Positions 25,829 to 35,607 of a DNA stretch of 64,000 nucleotides are shown here, piece after piece. Numbering within the stretch: the first letter of the stretch is position 1; each line of letters starts with the position of its first letter. Source of the DNA: Neurospora tetraspora (taxonomy: Eukaryota; Ascomycota; Sordariomycetes; Sordariales; Sordariaceae); contig NW_026944391.1 of assembly GCF_033439725.1 (NCBI RefSeq), positions 434,001-498,000 of the forward strand, given 5' to 3'. A program made the position numbers and the translations under genes. Below the pieces are notes generated by a model. That model saw only the letters and a program-made list of their open reading frames with translations. It was not told the origin of the DNA and did not search any database.

Positions 25829-26148
25829 TACGCCAGGCTATGCTACTTATTTTCTCGGAGTGAATGGATAGTATCGATACCATTCACTATCCGAGTGTAA
25901 TACCAATTGGATCTTCTAGGAATGTATCGACGATGTGGATCTCCGGTGGGAGTTGAATCAAACCGATGTTATCAAGAGGTGTCGTTGTGAATGTCGATAC
26001 CTTTCTCATCCCACCTATCCTTCCTCAAACAACCGAGTCCCACGCCGTTCAGGTTGTCTTCTTCACCCTTCCTCATGAACCAGGGCCCATGATAATACAA
26101 CGTCGACTCATCCGGATTCTCTTTTGGTGACTGACCACGGTCTTCGAC
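25829..26148. other. ABC transporter promoter / SDR 3' region
   Basis: About 320 bp. It contains an inverted repeat: ATGGATAGTATCGATACCAT at 25864-25883, followed by CACTATCC at 25885-25892, centred on TATCGATA. It lies 35-65 bp upstream of the transporter ATG and could be a factor site or a hairpin. Confidence 0.4.
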
Positions 26149-27122
26149 TTAGCCGCTGACAACAGTTCCCATGTTGGGATGCAGCGTTTGACCACTGAAA
26201 GCGCTGCTATCTTCGCTTGCCAAGAAGACCACTGCAGTAGCAACCTCACTTGGCTGAGCAGGACGACCCAAGGGGGTGGATCCGAACTGCTTCTGGTTCT
26301 CATCCTTCATGGTAGATGGGATGAGAGGTGTCACAACGGGTCCAGGGGCAACAGCGTTGACGCGGATACCGTTGGGAGCCTGCTGATTGCTCAGACCGCG
26401 GGTGAAGGCCACGATTGCGCCCTTGGTGGAAGTGTAATCGAGAAGGTCGGGACGACCGACGTAGGCGTTGATGCTGGCGTTGTTGATAATGGTGCTTCCG
26501 CGCTTCATGTGTGGCAGAGAATACTTGGCCAAGTAGAAGTAAGGGTGAATGTTGGTGTTGAAGGTGTTGATCCACTGGTCTTCTGAAAGGTCCTTGATGT
26601 CATCGACTACCATCTGGTAGGCGGCGTTGTTGAAGAGGATGTCGATTTGGCCGTTGAAGATCTTGACAGCCTCGTCAACCAGCTTCTTGCAGTTCTCCCT
26701 GTCGCGAAGATCCGTAGAGACCAAGTAGCACTTCTGACCGTACGCCTCGACCCTTCTCTTGGTTTCCTGCGCATCCTCCTCCTCTTCGGGAAGATATGCG
26801 ATGAGTGAGTCGGCTCCCTCCATGGCAAAGAGGATGGCGCTTGCGCGGCCAATGCCAGAGTCGCCTCCGGTGATGATAGCCTTCTTGCCCTTGAGCTTGC
26901 CGGCAGCGCGGTACTTCTGGCTCTTCCCGTCAGCGGTTGGAATCTCATCCCACAGAGGCTGCGGGTTCGGCATCTCGGTTTCCTTGCCGGGGAAGCTCTG
27001 ATGAGAGACCGGGATCCTGTGGCCTATCGCCGAAAAAGATGAGTGTGTCAGAGCATGTTCGTACATCAAGTCGATGCTCATGGAAGAAACTCACCACTCT
27101 CGAATTGTCCCTTGTCCGTCAT
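26149..27122 (-). CDS. Short-chain dehydrogenase/reductase, general-stress-protein-39-like, two exons
   Basis: Classical-type SDR oxidoreductase of about 300 residues with an N-terminal extension, like bacterial YhdF/YdaD (general stress protein 39) proteins. Exon 1 is 27095-27122 (MTDKGQFESG) and exon 2 is 26149-27023; donor GTGAGT, acceptor GATAG. Key elements: cofactor motif TGGDSGIG in KKAIITGGDSGIGRAS, NNAA in DILFNNAAYQM, catalytic Ser in INNASINAY, and the YTSTK active-site Tyr/Lys pair in LLDYTSTKGAIVAF, then PG in VAPGPVVTPLIP. The N-terminal PNPQPLWDEIPTADG segment is typical of this subgroup. Substrate unknown; sugar or polyol substrates are predicted for relatives. The gene lies upstream of the ABC transporter on the same strand, 320 bp away, but there is no evidence of a functional cluster. 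Confidence 0.93.
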
Positions 27123-28325
27123 TTTGTCCGATATCTGGTGATTCAGCTAGAGTTTTCGGGTTGGGTTCCTCGGTTGATTTTCTCGGTGACTGATTGCAGA
27201 GAGTTGAAGTAATTCAGGTGTTTGGAGGATATGAATCAATTAGAGGAGTGTTTGAAAATGCGTTTTCACTTTTATAGATCACATCGTGAGCTTTTGTTTA
27301 CTTATGTGCCTATGACGTATTGGCCTGTTGCTGGAAGAGACCGAAGTCAATATCGATGACGACATCAAAGGGTCATCGCTAATCGGATGAACAGCCAAGT
27401 GCTGCACCGCGCCTGTCGTTTTACCGCCTTCGGCAGTCCTCAAATGTGTAGGTGTGCGGTAAGGCGTAGCTTCCCGTTCGTGTCGCATCTCGATGGGAAA
27501 GAGAGCCAAGAGAGCCAAGAGAGCGCGAGACTTGAAATCAAGAAGCAGGTACGAGTAGAACAGACCCACCGGTGCTGTTATGACTAGTGATCGATAGGAA
27601 CCGAAAAAATGACATTCTTACCTTTCCTGACGATTTTCTGAAAATTACGCTAATTCAAGGCCCGTGCATGAGTCCGTGCACGCCCGCCAAAGCAGCCTGC
27701 CATGCCTGTCAAGCCGGTGCTCAGGGGTGGCATACGGTACCCAAAACACTGGACAGCCATCACGTGTACGGTAAGCTACGAAAGTATCGCCATTTTTGCA
27801 TGAATCTGACGGTAAATTTCGTAACTGACAACGGACAGGTCCCGTCAGACCGATGGACCACTAGTTATGACGGGAGACAGTGGGCACTTTGGCCCCACGC
27901 GGGATGACCCGGAGCTTGCACGCCGTGTGTGCCCCACTCCGCCGCTTCCACGAACGGGACTTGGCATTTGACCAGCCCCGCTTTTCATTCCCGACGTTAC
28001 ACTCCCCGGGCTGACCGGGTGCGGGTTTCGGGTCCGAGAGGAACAACAGCTGCATCGAAGAAGACAGTCAACATTAATTAGTCTATGTAACGAGTCAGCC
28101 TGCGCCGGATCCGCACCAAGATGTTTCTGCTTTGTTCCCTTTGCTTATTCCCGTGTCACTTTCACCCCATTCATTTTTCCGACTTGGTCAACGCTGCCTA
28201 TTTCAGTATCCCCAGACCCCGAAAAGCGGACATGTCCCCCTATTCTCCATATCATTCTGAGCTTCCGCCCACGTATTCAACACATCCCTTTCCTCATAAG
28301 TGAGAAACTCTACCGGTTCTTCTTC
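27123..28325. other. Intergenic, SDR promoter and unassigned DNA
   Basis: About 1.2 kb with no supported gene. A short direct repeat (AGAGCCAAG twice) lies near 27500-27520. The segment 27640-28080 is mixed-composition DNA with only short frames. Confidence 0.4.
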
Positions 28326-28877
28326 CTAGACCCCGCTCCAGTCCAATGCGTTAGCTTGTGCGGCCAATTCCGCGTGTTTTTCTGCTACGGCCACTCGAGT
28401 TCTTTCCCATCGCCTGATAAGATGGACGATCAAGTGTGAAGGTGGCAGATGAGGTGGGAGGCAGAGATGGGTGCGGATGCGATTTAGGATGGAGAGGCCG
28501 GTTGGGGAGAGGTAGTGAGGGTGAAGTGTGGAGGGTGATGAGAGAGTGATGGAGGAAGATGAGGAGGATGATGGCAGGTGAGAAGAGGATGAGGAAGAGG
28601 AAGAAGATAGCCAGAAACTCTGCGAGTCCGATGAGTCGTTTGTGTTATCTTTTTTTGTTGTTGTCTGCTCGTCGGAATTGGGCCCGGCGTGGAAAGCGGC
28701 AGAGTATGCCTCATATGTTGCCTGTTCAGGTTCAGCAATATCCGAATCCTGTGTAAAGTCCTTCGGTTGTTCGGCGAATGGAGGATGAGACCTGAGTGGA
28801 TCGGGGATGTTGCAACCACGAAAAACATCAAATTTAGTGGGAATGGTGATAAGTTGCTCGGTGGCTCGCTTGCGCAT
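28326..28877 (-). CDS. Hypothetical Ser-rich protein
   Basis: An ATG-started frame of 183 codons, first Met after an upstream in-frame stop. The protein is unrecognised. A polar N-terminal third is followed by a long Ser-rich low-complexity tract (runs of about 7-9 Ser) and a more ordered C-terminal segment of about 60 residues (LSILNRIRTHLCLPPHLPPSHLIVH..., WERTRVAVAEKHAELAAQANALDW) that looks amphipathic-helical and could be the conserved core. Its context, a compact single exon between two gaps, gives no functional hint. An upstream segment at 28890-29008 also reads as plausible protein but cannot be spliced to this frame in phase by any intron I could find. Confidence 0.45.
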   Translation of the reverse strand: MRKRATEQLITIPTKFDVFRGCNIPDPLRSHPPFAEQPKDFTQDSDIAEPEQATYEAYSAAFHAGPNSDEQTTTKKDNTNDSSDSQSFWLSSSSSSSSSHLPSSSSSSSITLSSPSTLHPHYLSPTGLSILNRIRTHLCLPPHLPPSHLIVHLIRRWERTRVAVAEKHAELAAQANALDWSGV

Positions 28878-29642
28878 ATCTCTTTACCTATTTCAGGTTG
28901 CCCTGGGCGTCTCTTCCCAGTTACACGCCCAATGCGGCGGAACTTGGGCACCGGCGTGCATCCCATAACAGAAATTTCGAATGGGTACTTGTCGGGTTGC
29001 CCATTCACTCTGCGAGGCCCTTATTCCTGTTTGACAGATTGACGAGCCTTCGAGTTGAAGTGGCCGAGTGATAATAGCGTTGCACGCAAACGTCTTTGGT
29101 GGATGGTTTTTGTTATGTATTTCTTAGTCGACCAGTAATTACGTACGTTTTTTCCCCCCAGCACAGCCTCTGTTTATTAAGTGGCTTCATTGTCCTCATG
29201 CCTGTTAAGGGCGTAAGTTTGATGGATAACAAAGGTGGTGAAGTGTCATAGAGACCAAGAGGCTGCCTTTAAACCTCCCTGAAAATTCGGTTGCTTAACC
29301 CACGTAATGCGGATCGAACAATGGATAACCCCAGATTCAGGATTTGAAACAACTCTCTTGTTCTGGAATATCTTCTTATGACGACAAAGTAATTGTCCAC
29401 TTCTAAAAATGTATGTGGTCAAAGGACAGGTCTTTGATCCGGGCGTAGTTCTTTGTCATCGGTATCTGTTGACAGATGCTCTAGGGCGCTATAAAACAAA
29501 TCATATTCTTCGTCAGCAAAGTTGCTGGACATAATCTGGTCAATGATATACGTCCCTCTATACCGTCCATTACCTCAAAGTCATCCCACGTTACCTCGAC
29601 CTCGTCTCCTTTTACTTTACCCCTACGAACATTCAGGCGAGA
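28878..29642. other. Intergenic, no gene assigned
   Basis: About 0.77 kb. A TATAAAAC element at about 29491-29498, some 150 bp before the next plus-strand ATG, may be a promoter element for that gene. Nothing else recognised. Confidence 0.35.
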
Positions 29643-30248
29643 ATGAAACTCACCAAGGCCCTTAATGACAACCCTATCCAAGGATCTCTAGCAGTCTGGA
29701 CTTGTTCTACCCCTTGCTGTCAACACAAAGAACGTGAGATACAAAAAAGCCGCCGAAGGCGAGACACTGACGAGCCAAAGGGATGGCGCCTGTTCTTCCT
29801 CTCCTCTCATTGGAAGAAGCCGTGCGAGATCGTTCAGAGCATCAAAACCAGCCGGTGCATAGTCTGCCAGATGCGCGACAGGATGTTAGAGAACGAGGCC
29901 CGGAGAAAGGCCACCTTGGCAGCCAAGAGCTACGGCTGGACTGTCTTGGAGCAGAAGCAGCGTAAACAACGCCGAAAAAATACCGACAACAACAACAACA
30001 ACAACAACAGCAACAATAATCGTGGCAGAAGTGCCAAGTGCTCAAGCTCTTACGGGCTGTACGGGGAAGTACTACAAATGCTGCCTATTGAGAAGTTCAA
30101 CAGATATGTGAAGGGCCGTCCAACCTCGATGATAGCTCACGAGTCGAAGCGGGATATTCACCGAATCTCGCCGACGGCGCGACGCCGACCACCACTCCCG
30201 AAGCTTTCTCTTGTCATTCCAGGTGGAGGAGGAAGAGTAGCACGCTGA
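29643..30248 (+). CDS. Hypothetical basic protein with CxxC and poly-Asn tract
   Basis: ATG-started frame of 201 codons with no recognised family. It has a Cys-rich segment (WTCSTPCCQHKE) and later CIVC inside SRCIVCQMRDRMLENEARRK, which together could bind a metal. A basic helix (RRKATLAAKSYGWTVLEQKQRKQRRK) follows, then an Asn run encoded by an AAC microsatellite (about 29986-30020), then a basic tail. Composition and absence of stops favour a real gene, but no homologue can be named from sequence alone. Its last 91 bp overlap the 3' end of a minus-strand frame, so the two would be convergent and overlapping if both are real. Confidence 0.45.
   Translation: MKLTKALNDNPIQGSLAVWTCSTPCCQHKEREIQKSRRRRDTDEPKGWRLFFLSSHWKKPCEIVQSIKTSRCIVCQMRDRMLENEARRKATLAAKSYGWTVLEQKQRKQRRKNTDNNNNNNNSNNNRGRSAKCSSSYGLYGEVLQMLPIEKFNRYVKGRPTSMIAHESKRDIHRISPTARRRPPLPKLSLVIPGGGGRVAR
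29986..30020. repeat. AAC trinucleotide microsatellite (poly-Asn codons)
   Basis: About eight AAC units plus imperfect flanks, coding for Asn in the plus-strand hypothetical protein. Confidence 0.85.
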
Positions 30249-30580
30249 AACGTACCATTGGTATATCCCATCTCGCCAATGTCCACCGTCCACGATCCGC
30301 GTTCTCCACCCCCATATGAGGAGTGTCTTTCTCCGCTTTCTGAGTCGGGTGAGGGGATACCTCGGGCTGTAGAAGAATACAGCTGCCTGAAGGTTAGATC
30401 AGGCGTCTGAAGCGTCGTTTGATCCACGTAGTCGTAGTCTAGAGCCGAGAACAAGCAAGCGGCTTCGTCGAAAATCCACAATAGGTTTATATCATAGATG
30501 TCCTGTAACGTCAATGGATGGCGAGTCCCGTTCTCTCCCCCTGCCGTGTGTGAGACGTTTATTTTCCATCCGTCATCCAA
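30158..30580 (-). CDS. Hypothetical acidic protein, convergent overlap with plus-strand gene
   Basis: ATG-started frame of 140 codons (MDDGWKINVSHTAGG...). The middle part (LTLQDIYDINLLWIFDEAACLFSALDYDYVDQTTLQT) is hydrophobic/acidic and resembles a folded domain, the C-terminus is Gly/Arg/Pro-rich. No family recognised. It overlaps the end of the plus-strand hypothetical ORF by 91 bp. The overlap part is the low-complexity tail in both proteins, so one or both may end earlier through an unseen intron. Confidence 0.4.
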   Translation of the reverse strand: MDDGWKINVSHTAGGENGTRHPLTLQDIYDINLLWIFDEAACLFSALDYDYVDQTTLQTPDLTFRQLYSSTARGIPSPDSESGERHSSYGGGERGSWTVDIGEMGYTNGTFQRATLPPPPGMTRESFGSGGRRRAVGEIR

Positions 30581-33282
30581 TGGTCTCGATCAAGGCAGGG
30601 ATGATTTAGAGTTAGCCGGTCGCTAAATGCTAGACCACGATCTGCCGTTGACGAGATCGAAGCCTTGCCGGCGTATTAATCGTGTACTAGTAGCGAGCGG
30701 TGGGGGTTGGATCTAGGTAACCACAATGTGTATCTCGAGGCTTCCAGTTTTTCTCTGCTCTCATTCGTCAATACATATGCATGCCCTTAAATCTCTGCAA
30801 GCGGCTTCGTCAGTGGTGAACATATGTGCATATCACAGCATACGTATGCCTGTAAACTGGACGGCTGTAAGGTGTATGTGTCCTGATGTAGGTACGTATG
30901 TACATAGACCGGATGACAGGGCCTTGGTGTCCTACACATGTCGTGAAGCCCAACTCGATGATAGTCCATAGGGCTGAAGGGTGCTGGGTGGGGTATAGTA
31001 TCATCATGGTGGAGGAGATCATAACGGGGTGAAGCTTGCGCTCACAACCCCCCCTGCGCCAATCAGCTTCATGATGTGGCTTAACCGCGGCGTGCAGCCT
31101 CCAGATCATCCCAGAGGTAGAAGCTCAGCCCGCCAGTTCGTCAATTCTGCAGTTTCCAAGATGGCTGGTCTGGGGAAGGAACTACACATTGAACCACCCG
31201 AACCCCCGTAGCCAATGTCTGAATGTAGACAGAGAGCATCTTGTCAAAGAAGGCCCACAGTAACGACAATGACGGGAAAGAACTGGAAAGCCGTACGATA
31301 ATGATCGTCTGTGAGTCAATGCCCGACCTGTCCTCTTCATCTCTCTCAGGCTGGGGGGCAAAGGTTTCGAGACGCAGCGGCTCAGATTGGGGGCCCATTT
31401 CCTCCCCTGTCCGTTTAGCGTTCTCGATATGCAAAGTTCTACTGGGGCAGATTTACATGAGACGATGTTGCGCAGACACACACAATGATTGGATGGCACT
31501 AGGAAACTTGGGACCGTCAGCAAATCAGACTCGGAACTTCTCACAGGGGCGGACATCCTATTTGGGACGCCGACTTTCGTGCCCGCCCACCGCGGTGGCT
31601 CAGCGCCTGGGGGTTTACCAGCAAGACACTCGCGATGTTACACCACGATGTTGGAGCGCTCCGCAAACCGACACTCGTCGAGATGAGCTGTCCTGGACAT
31701 GCTATAGGACTGGAGTCGCCAAAACATGCCTGAATAGTGACTGTTGCAACACTGATCGTGGCCATGTCCTGCGCCGCCTTCACCTTCCCCTTGATTGGGA
31801 GGATATGGGTTATGGCCTCATAGGACAGGCAGTGGACAAGTGGCCGTGGGGGAAAGGGATACCCCGGACTTCAAAACCGCAACCGCAAATCGTCTGCTAT
31901 CCGTCCAGGTCGTCCTGCGTTTCCAGAGAGGTCGGCTGGTGACCCCCCCAAGCAACAGAGTCCTATTCTTGAGATCTTCTGGTTTCCTTTGAGCGTTTGT
32001 CGTCAACCCCTACGCGTCCTCAGTAACGGAAAATTGAGAATGACGAACGGGCAGCAGACAAAGAGCTCACCGTTGGCATCATGCCCATGCCGACTTTCCC
32101 GGTTCTTGGGATAGCCCTGCGAAAAGTCCTCGTTTTGGTAGTGGAAGACTTTTGGAAGACTCGTGTGAGGTGCATCCAGACAGGGCTGACATGGGTATTT
32201 GGGTTGGTCATCGGAGAATCAGGGACACATTGCGGTGGAGCTGAGATGTTTGATTGAATACGATTGGCTCAGAGTAAGCACAGTGGAGACAAGCCGTCGA
32301 TGTCTCGCTTTAACATCGCCTAACCGGCATCACACATCATGATCAACGCCGCAGCAAACAGCCTCTGGAACGAAAACCAACGGTAGGTAAATCGAGTGTG
32401 GCATTGGCACCGTGAACACCCCAAGGCCCCAAGCCCAAGCACAGGCGCTGGCGTGGGCAAGAGCAAGAGGAAGGATCCGCGCTCAAACCACTTCCATCCA
32501 ATGGCGGGGACGCTAGCGTGGAGCTGCGCCGCTTGACCCACCCGGACCCTGGTCCGTCAGCAGGCAGCAACGTTCGGCCTCGCTCCATTCTCCATTTCTC
32601 ATCACCCATCCTCTCCCCAGCTTCGACTCCGCGCCGTCCGCGATCCCTTTTCCTCCCTGGCCATCCACCACAGCGTCCTCCTTTCATCCCGTTTTCTCTC
32701 TCTCCTGCCTGTTGCTCTCGTCTGGTGTTTCTTCCCCGGGTCATTCGGACTAGTGCTATTGTCCCCATTCAGCACAGTTTGAACGACAATTCCGACTTGT
32801 TAGCCAAGTACAGCAAACATAGCCTGCTATTGATACCAAGCCTGAATACCAATTCGATACCCAACCCTTTACCTCTACGCTATCGCACCTTTCCCCAGGA
32901 TCCATCTTTCTCCTGTTCGGATCGCCGCCTCCATCGCCTGCTATCGTGAACCTCAACGTCCGCGATTCCAGAGTCGAAGTCGCCGGGCTGCCAGGTATTT
33001 GTCAGCTCGTGATATCTCATCAAAGTAAGATAAAACCCGCCTGCTGGCAACTATCCCGCCCCGACATCCACCTCCACAGCCCTTGGCCAATCCTGTCCTG
33101 CCTCGTCTTGATAGGAGGAAACAGAGTGTGGGATATCATTGTGATGCATCCGGTGTAGTGACTCACTCGACGTCCTCGGTCTCCCACGCCCATCCTTAGC
33201 TTACACGCTTTCGCGAGTTCATGGACTGACCAGAGAAAACAGTCGACAACATAGCCCATCAACTCCACACAACACAGCAAAC
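30581..33282. other. Gene-poor 2.7 kb, promoter and leader of the C2H2 factor
   Basis: No conserved coding region found. 32590-32740 is a strongly pyrimidine-rich plus-strand tract typical of a transcription start region; with the following 0.5 kb it probably forms a long 5' leader of the zinc-finger gene. The leader contains short upstream frames. A 233-codon frame at 31241-31942 without an ATG start was judged accidental. Confidence 0.45.
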
Positions 33283-35607
33283 ATGTCGAACCCTCGCAGG
33301 AGACCAGCGGGTGGCTTGACCCTCAATACCAACATGCTCCTACAAAAGGGAGCTACTTTCCACTCTCCCGCCACCCCCGCCTCTGGGGACTCTTCTGAGC
33401 GCGTCTTCGTCCCGCCGTCGCTCCCTCGCCGCTCCCACACCAACTTGGACGATGTTATCGACTCCCGCTGTCGCCGTGTTGCCCTAACTTTGGACGCCAT
33501 CGAGAGGCAATTGGCCTCTTCGAACGACACATTTGTCTCGGCTAAGCAAAGTGGCGAGTGCATTCCCCCGCCTCGTGGGCTCCTTCAGAGAAACCTGGAT
33601 TCGCCCATCATGCCCAAGGAGGTTGAGCAGGAGCGCCGAACGCTCCGTCCACGGACACGCCGCTCATCTCGGCACCACGATTCAGACAGCGGTCTAGGAA
33701 GCTCGATTGCTTCTACTTCCGAGAAGGATGCCTCTTTCAAGGCCAAGACCACGAGGACTTCGGCTGTCACCAGATCCGCCGCCGCTCGCGCAACATCAAC
33801 ACTCGATCTTCCGGGCCTTAGTGACCGTGCTACCAACCGCATCGTTGAATACATCTTGAAGCCTCTGCTTGCAAAGCCGGCTCTGAAAGAGTTTCACTCG
33901 CTTGTGCTCGAGTGCCCCAAGAAGATTCAGGACAAGGAGATTTTGTGCCTAAGAGATCTCGAGAAGACTTTGATTCTCGTGGCTCCGGTAAGCGAATCTG
34001 TTGATCCATTGGACGTTAGGATGAATACTTACCGTGCGCTACTCTTAAAGGAGAGGACCAAAGCTGCAGGCTCATACCTCGATTTCTGTCTCACGACAAT
34101 TGACTGCCTCCAGGCAACCGTCCAGCACCTCGGCGACCGCGAGTTGACTCGCCCTCGCGATCTCCCTTACACCAATGGATATTTTGTTGATCTCGTCGAT
34201 CAATTCTACAACTATGCTCGGCAGATTGCGGAAAGCAACAAGACCAAGGATGGCGCCAATGACATGGATATTGATCCGTACGACTCTCTTTTCTCCTGCA
34301 ACTGTGCGGCTTGTGCTGACATTTACTTTAGCACTGATCAAATCAAGATCCACGGTGGCCCTCACATCAACGGAAGGCTTTCGGAACTGGTCCGCGTGAA
34401 GAAGAACGGACAGGCCATCTCCTTGGCCACTGGATTGCCCGTGGACCTTTGTGACAAGGCGCCGGAAACCCCAGTAAACTTCAAGCGCTCCCAAAGCGAG
34501 GAGGCTTTGGATGAAGAGGAGGTTATGCGCTCCATGGCTCGCCGGAAGAAGAACGCCAGCCCTGAGGAGCTGGCGCCGAAGAGATGCCGCGAGCCTGGTT
34601 GCAACAAGGAGTTCAAGCGCCCTTGTGACCTGACCAAGCACGAGAAGACACATTCCAGACCATGGAAGTGCCCGGTTAAGACATGCAAGTACCACGAGTA
34701 CGGCTGGCCAACTGAAAAGGAAATGGATCGTCACCACAACGACAAGCACTCCTCAGCCCCACCTATGTATGAGTGCCTCTTCAAGCCTTGCCCCTACAAG
34801 TCCAAGCGCGAGTCCAACTGCAAGCAGCACATGGAAAAGGCCCATGGCTGGACGTACGTTAGGACCAAAACCAATGGCAAGAAGCCCAGCACGCTTCCCA
34901 GCTTGGGGCCCGATTCCGGCCATCCTACTCCTCAGCTGCAGAACATTGGTACCCCTTCGAGCGACCGCAGTATGAGCATCGCCACTCCCTCTGATGATTG
35001 GAACGCTGGGCTGTACCAGACCAACATTGAGTTCCCTTCATATGCCCCCGAGTTCAACTTCAACACCATCCCACAGCAGCTTGAGCTTGACTATTCACCC
35101 ATCGACAACGGCACTCCATCAACGGATTCTGGCATGGACCACAATTCCGCGTATCAAGATCTCAACGAGTTCACGCTCATTGATGACATCTACGGTGCGA
35201 CTATGCAACTGCCCAACCAAGTCATTTCTCCCTTTTACCCCAAAGACATGGGACAGCATCTCGGCGCGTACACCGCACCCGAGCTTTGCCACCCACATCC
35301 CGCCCATATTTCTCCCATCGGGCAAGGAAACACGATGCTCTTCACGCCCCCTACCTCATTGGGGGAAGTTGATGAGGGCTTTGAGGATCAAGATTTCGCC
35401 ATGGGTAGCTGCAATAACGTCCCGGGAGATTTCATTTTGTATCCTCCTACCACAGACGCCTACTCAAAACCCACGTTCACTGAATCGCTCTTCGCGAACG
35501 TGGACATCCCGAGCATGGCTGCCGGCTATTCCCAGCCATCGTCTCAGGATATCTTGCACGCCTATCAAGGTGATTGGACTTCGCATGACATGAATGCTTA
35601 CTTCTAA
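33283..35607 (+). CDS. C2H2 zinc-finger transcription factor
   Basis: Single-exon frame of 774 residues starting at the first ATG after a long leader. Residues 1-170 are Ser/Arg-rich and disordered. A helical region (about 175-330) follows, including a Cys cluster (LFSCNCAACADIYF). The DNA-binding part lies at about 435-525 and has three C2H2 fingers: CREPGCNKEFKRPCDLTKH...H (C-x4-C-x12-H-x3-H), a divergent CPVKTCKYHEYGWPTEKEMDRHH finger, and CLFKPCPYKSKRES...H-x4-H. The remaining 250 residues are Pro/Asn/Asp-rich, like an activation domain. This finger arrangement occurs in fungal regulators, but I cannot name the target genes. The long upstream leader and flanking gaps suit a regulated transcription factor. 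Confidence 0.88.
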   Translation: MSNPRRRPAGGLTLNTNMLLQKGATFHSPATPASGDSSERVFVPPSLPRRSHTNLDDVIDSRCRRVALTLDAIERQLASSNDTFVSAKQSGECIPPPRGLLQRNLDSPIMPKEVEQERRTLRPRTRRSSRHHDSDSGLGSSIASTSEKDASFKAKTTRTSAVTRSAAARATSTLDLPGLSDRATNRIVEYILKPLLAKPALKEFHSLVLECPKKIQDKEILCLRDLEKTLILVAPVSESVDPLDVRMNTYRALLLKERTKAAGSYLDFCLTTIDCLQATVQHLGDRELTRPRDLPYTNGYFVDLVDQFYNYARQIAESNKTKDGANDMDIDPYDSLFSCNCAACADIYFSTDQIKIHGGPHINGRLSELVRVKKNGQAISLATGLPVDLCDKAPETPVNFKRSQSEEALDEEEVMRSMARRKKNASPEELAPKRCREPGCNKEFKRPCDLTKHEKTHSRPWKCPVKTCKYHEYGWPTEKEMDRHHNDKHSSAPPMYECLFKPCPYKSKRESNCKQHMEKAHGWTYVRTKTNGKKPSTLPSLGPDSGHPTPQLQNIGTPSSDRSMSIATPSDDWNAGLYQTNIEFPSYAPEFNFNTIPQQLELDYSPIDNGTPSTDSGMDHNSAYQDLNEFTLIDDIYGATMQLPNQVISPFYPKDMGQHLGAYTAPELCHPHPAHISPIGQGNTMLFTPPTSLGEVDEGFEDQDFAMGSCNNVPGDFILYPPTTDAYSKPTFTESLFANVDIPSMAAGYSQPSSQDILHAYQGDWTSHDMNAYF

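Noticed and set aside
20132-27122. ABC transporter plus SDR as a small secondary-metabolite cluster
   Set aside because: No backbone synthase or dedicated regulator is adjacent; two neighbouring accessory-type genes are not enough to claim a cluster.
31241-31942. 233-codon plus-strand frame
   Set aside because: No ATG start, no domain, irregular Cys/Trp-rich composition; probably chance in the gap before the zinc-finger gene.
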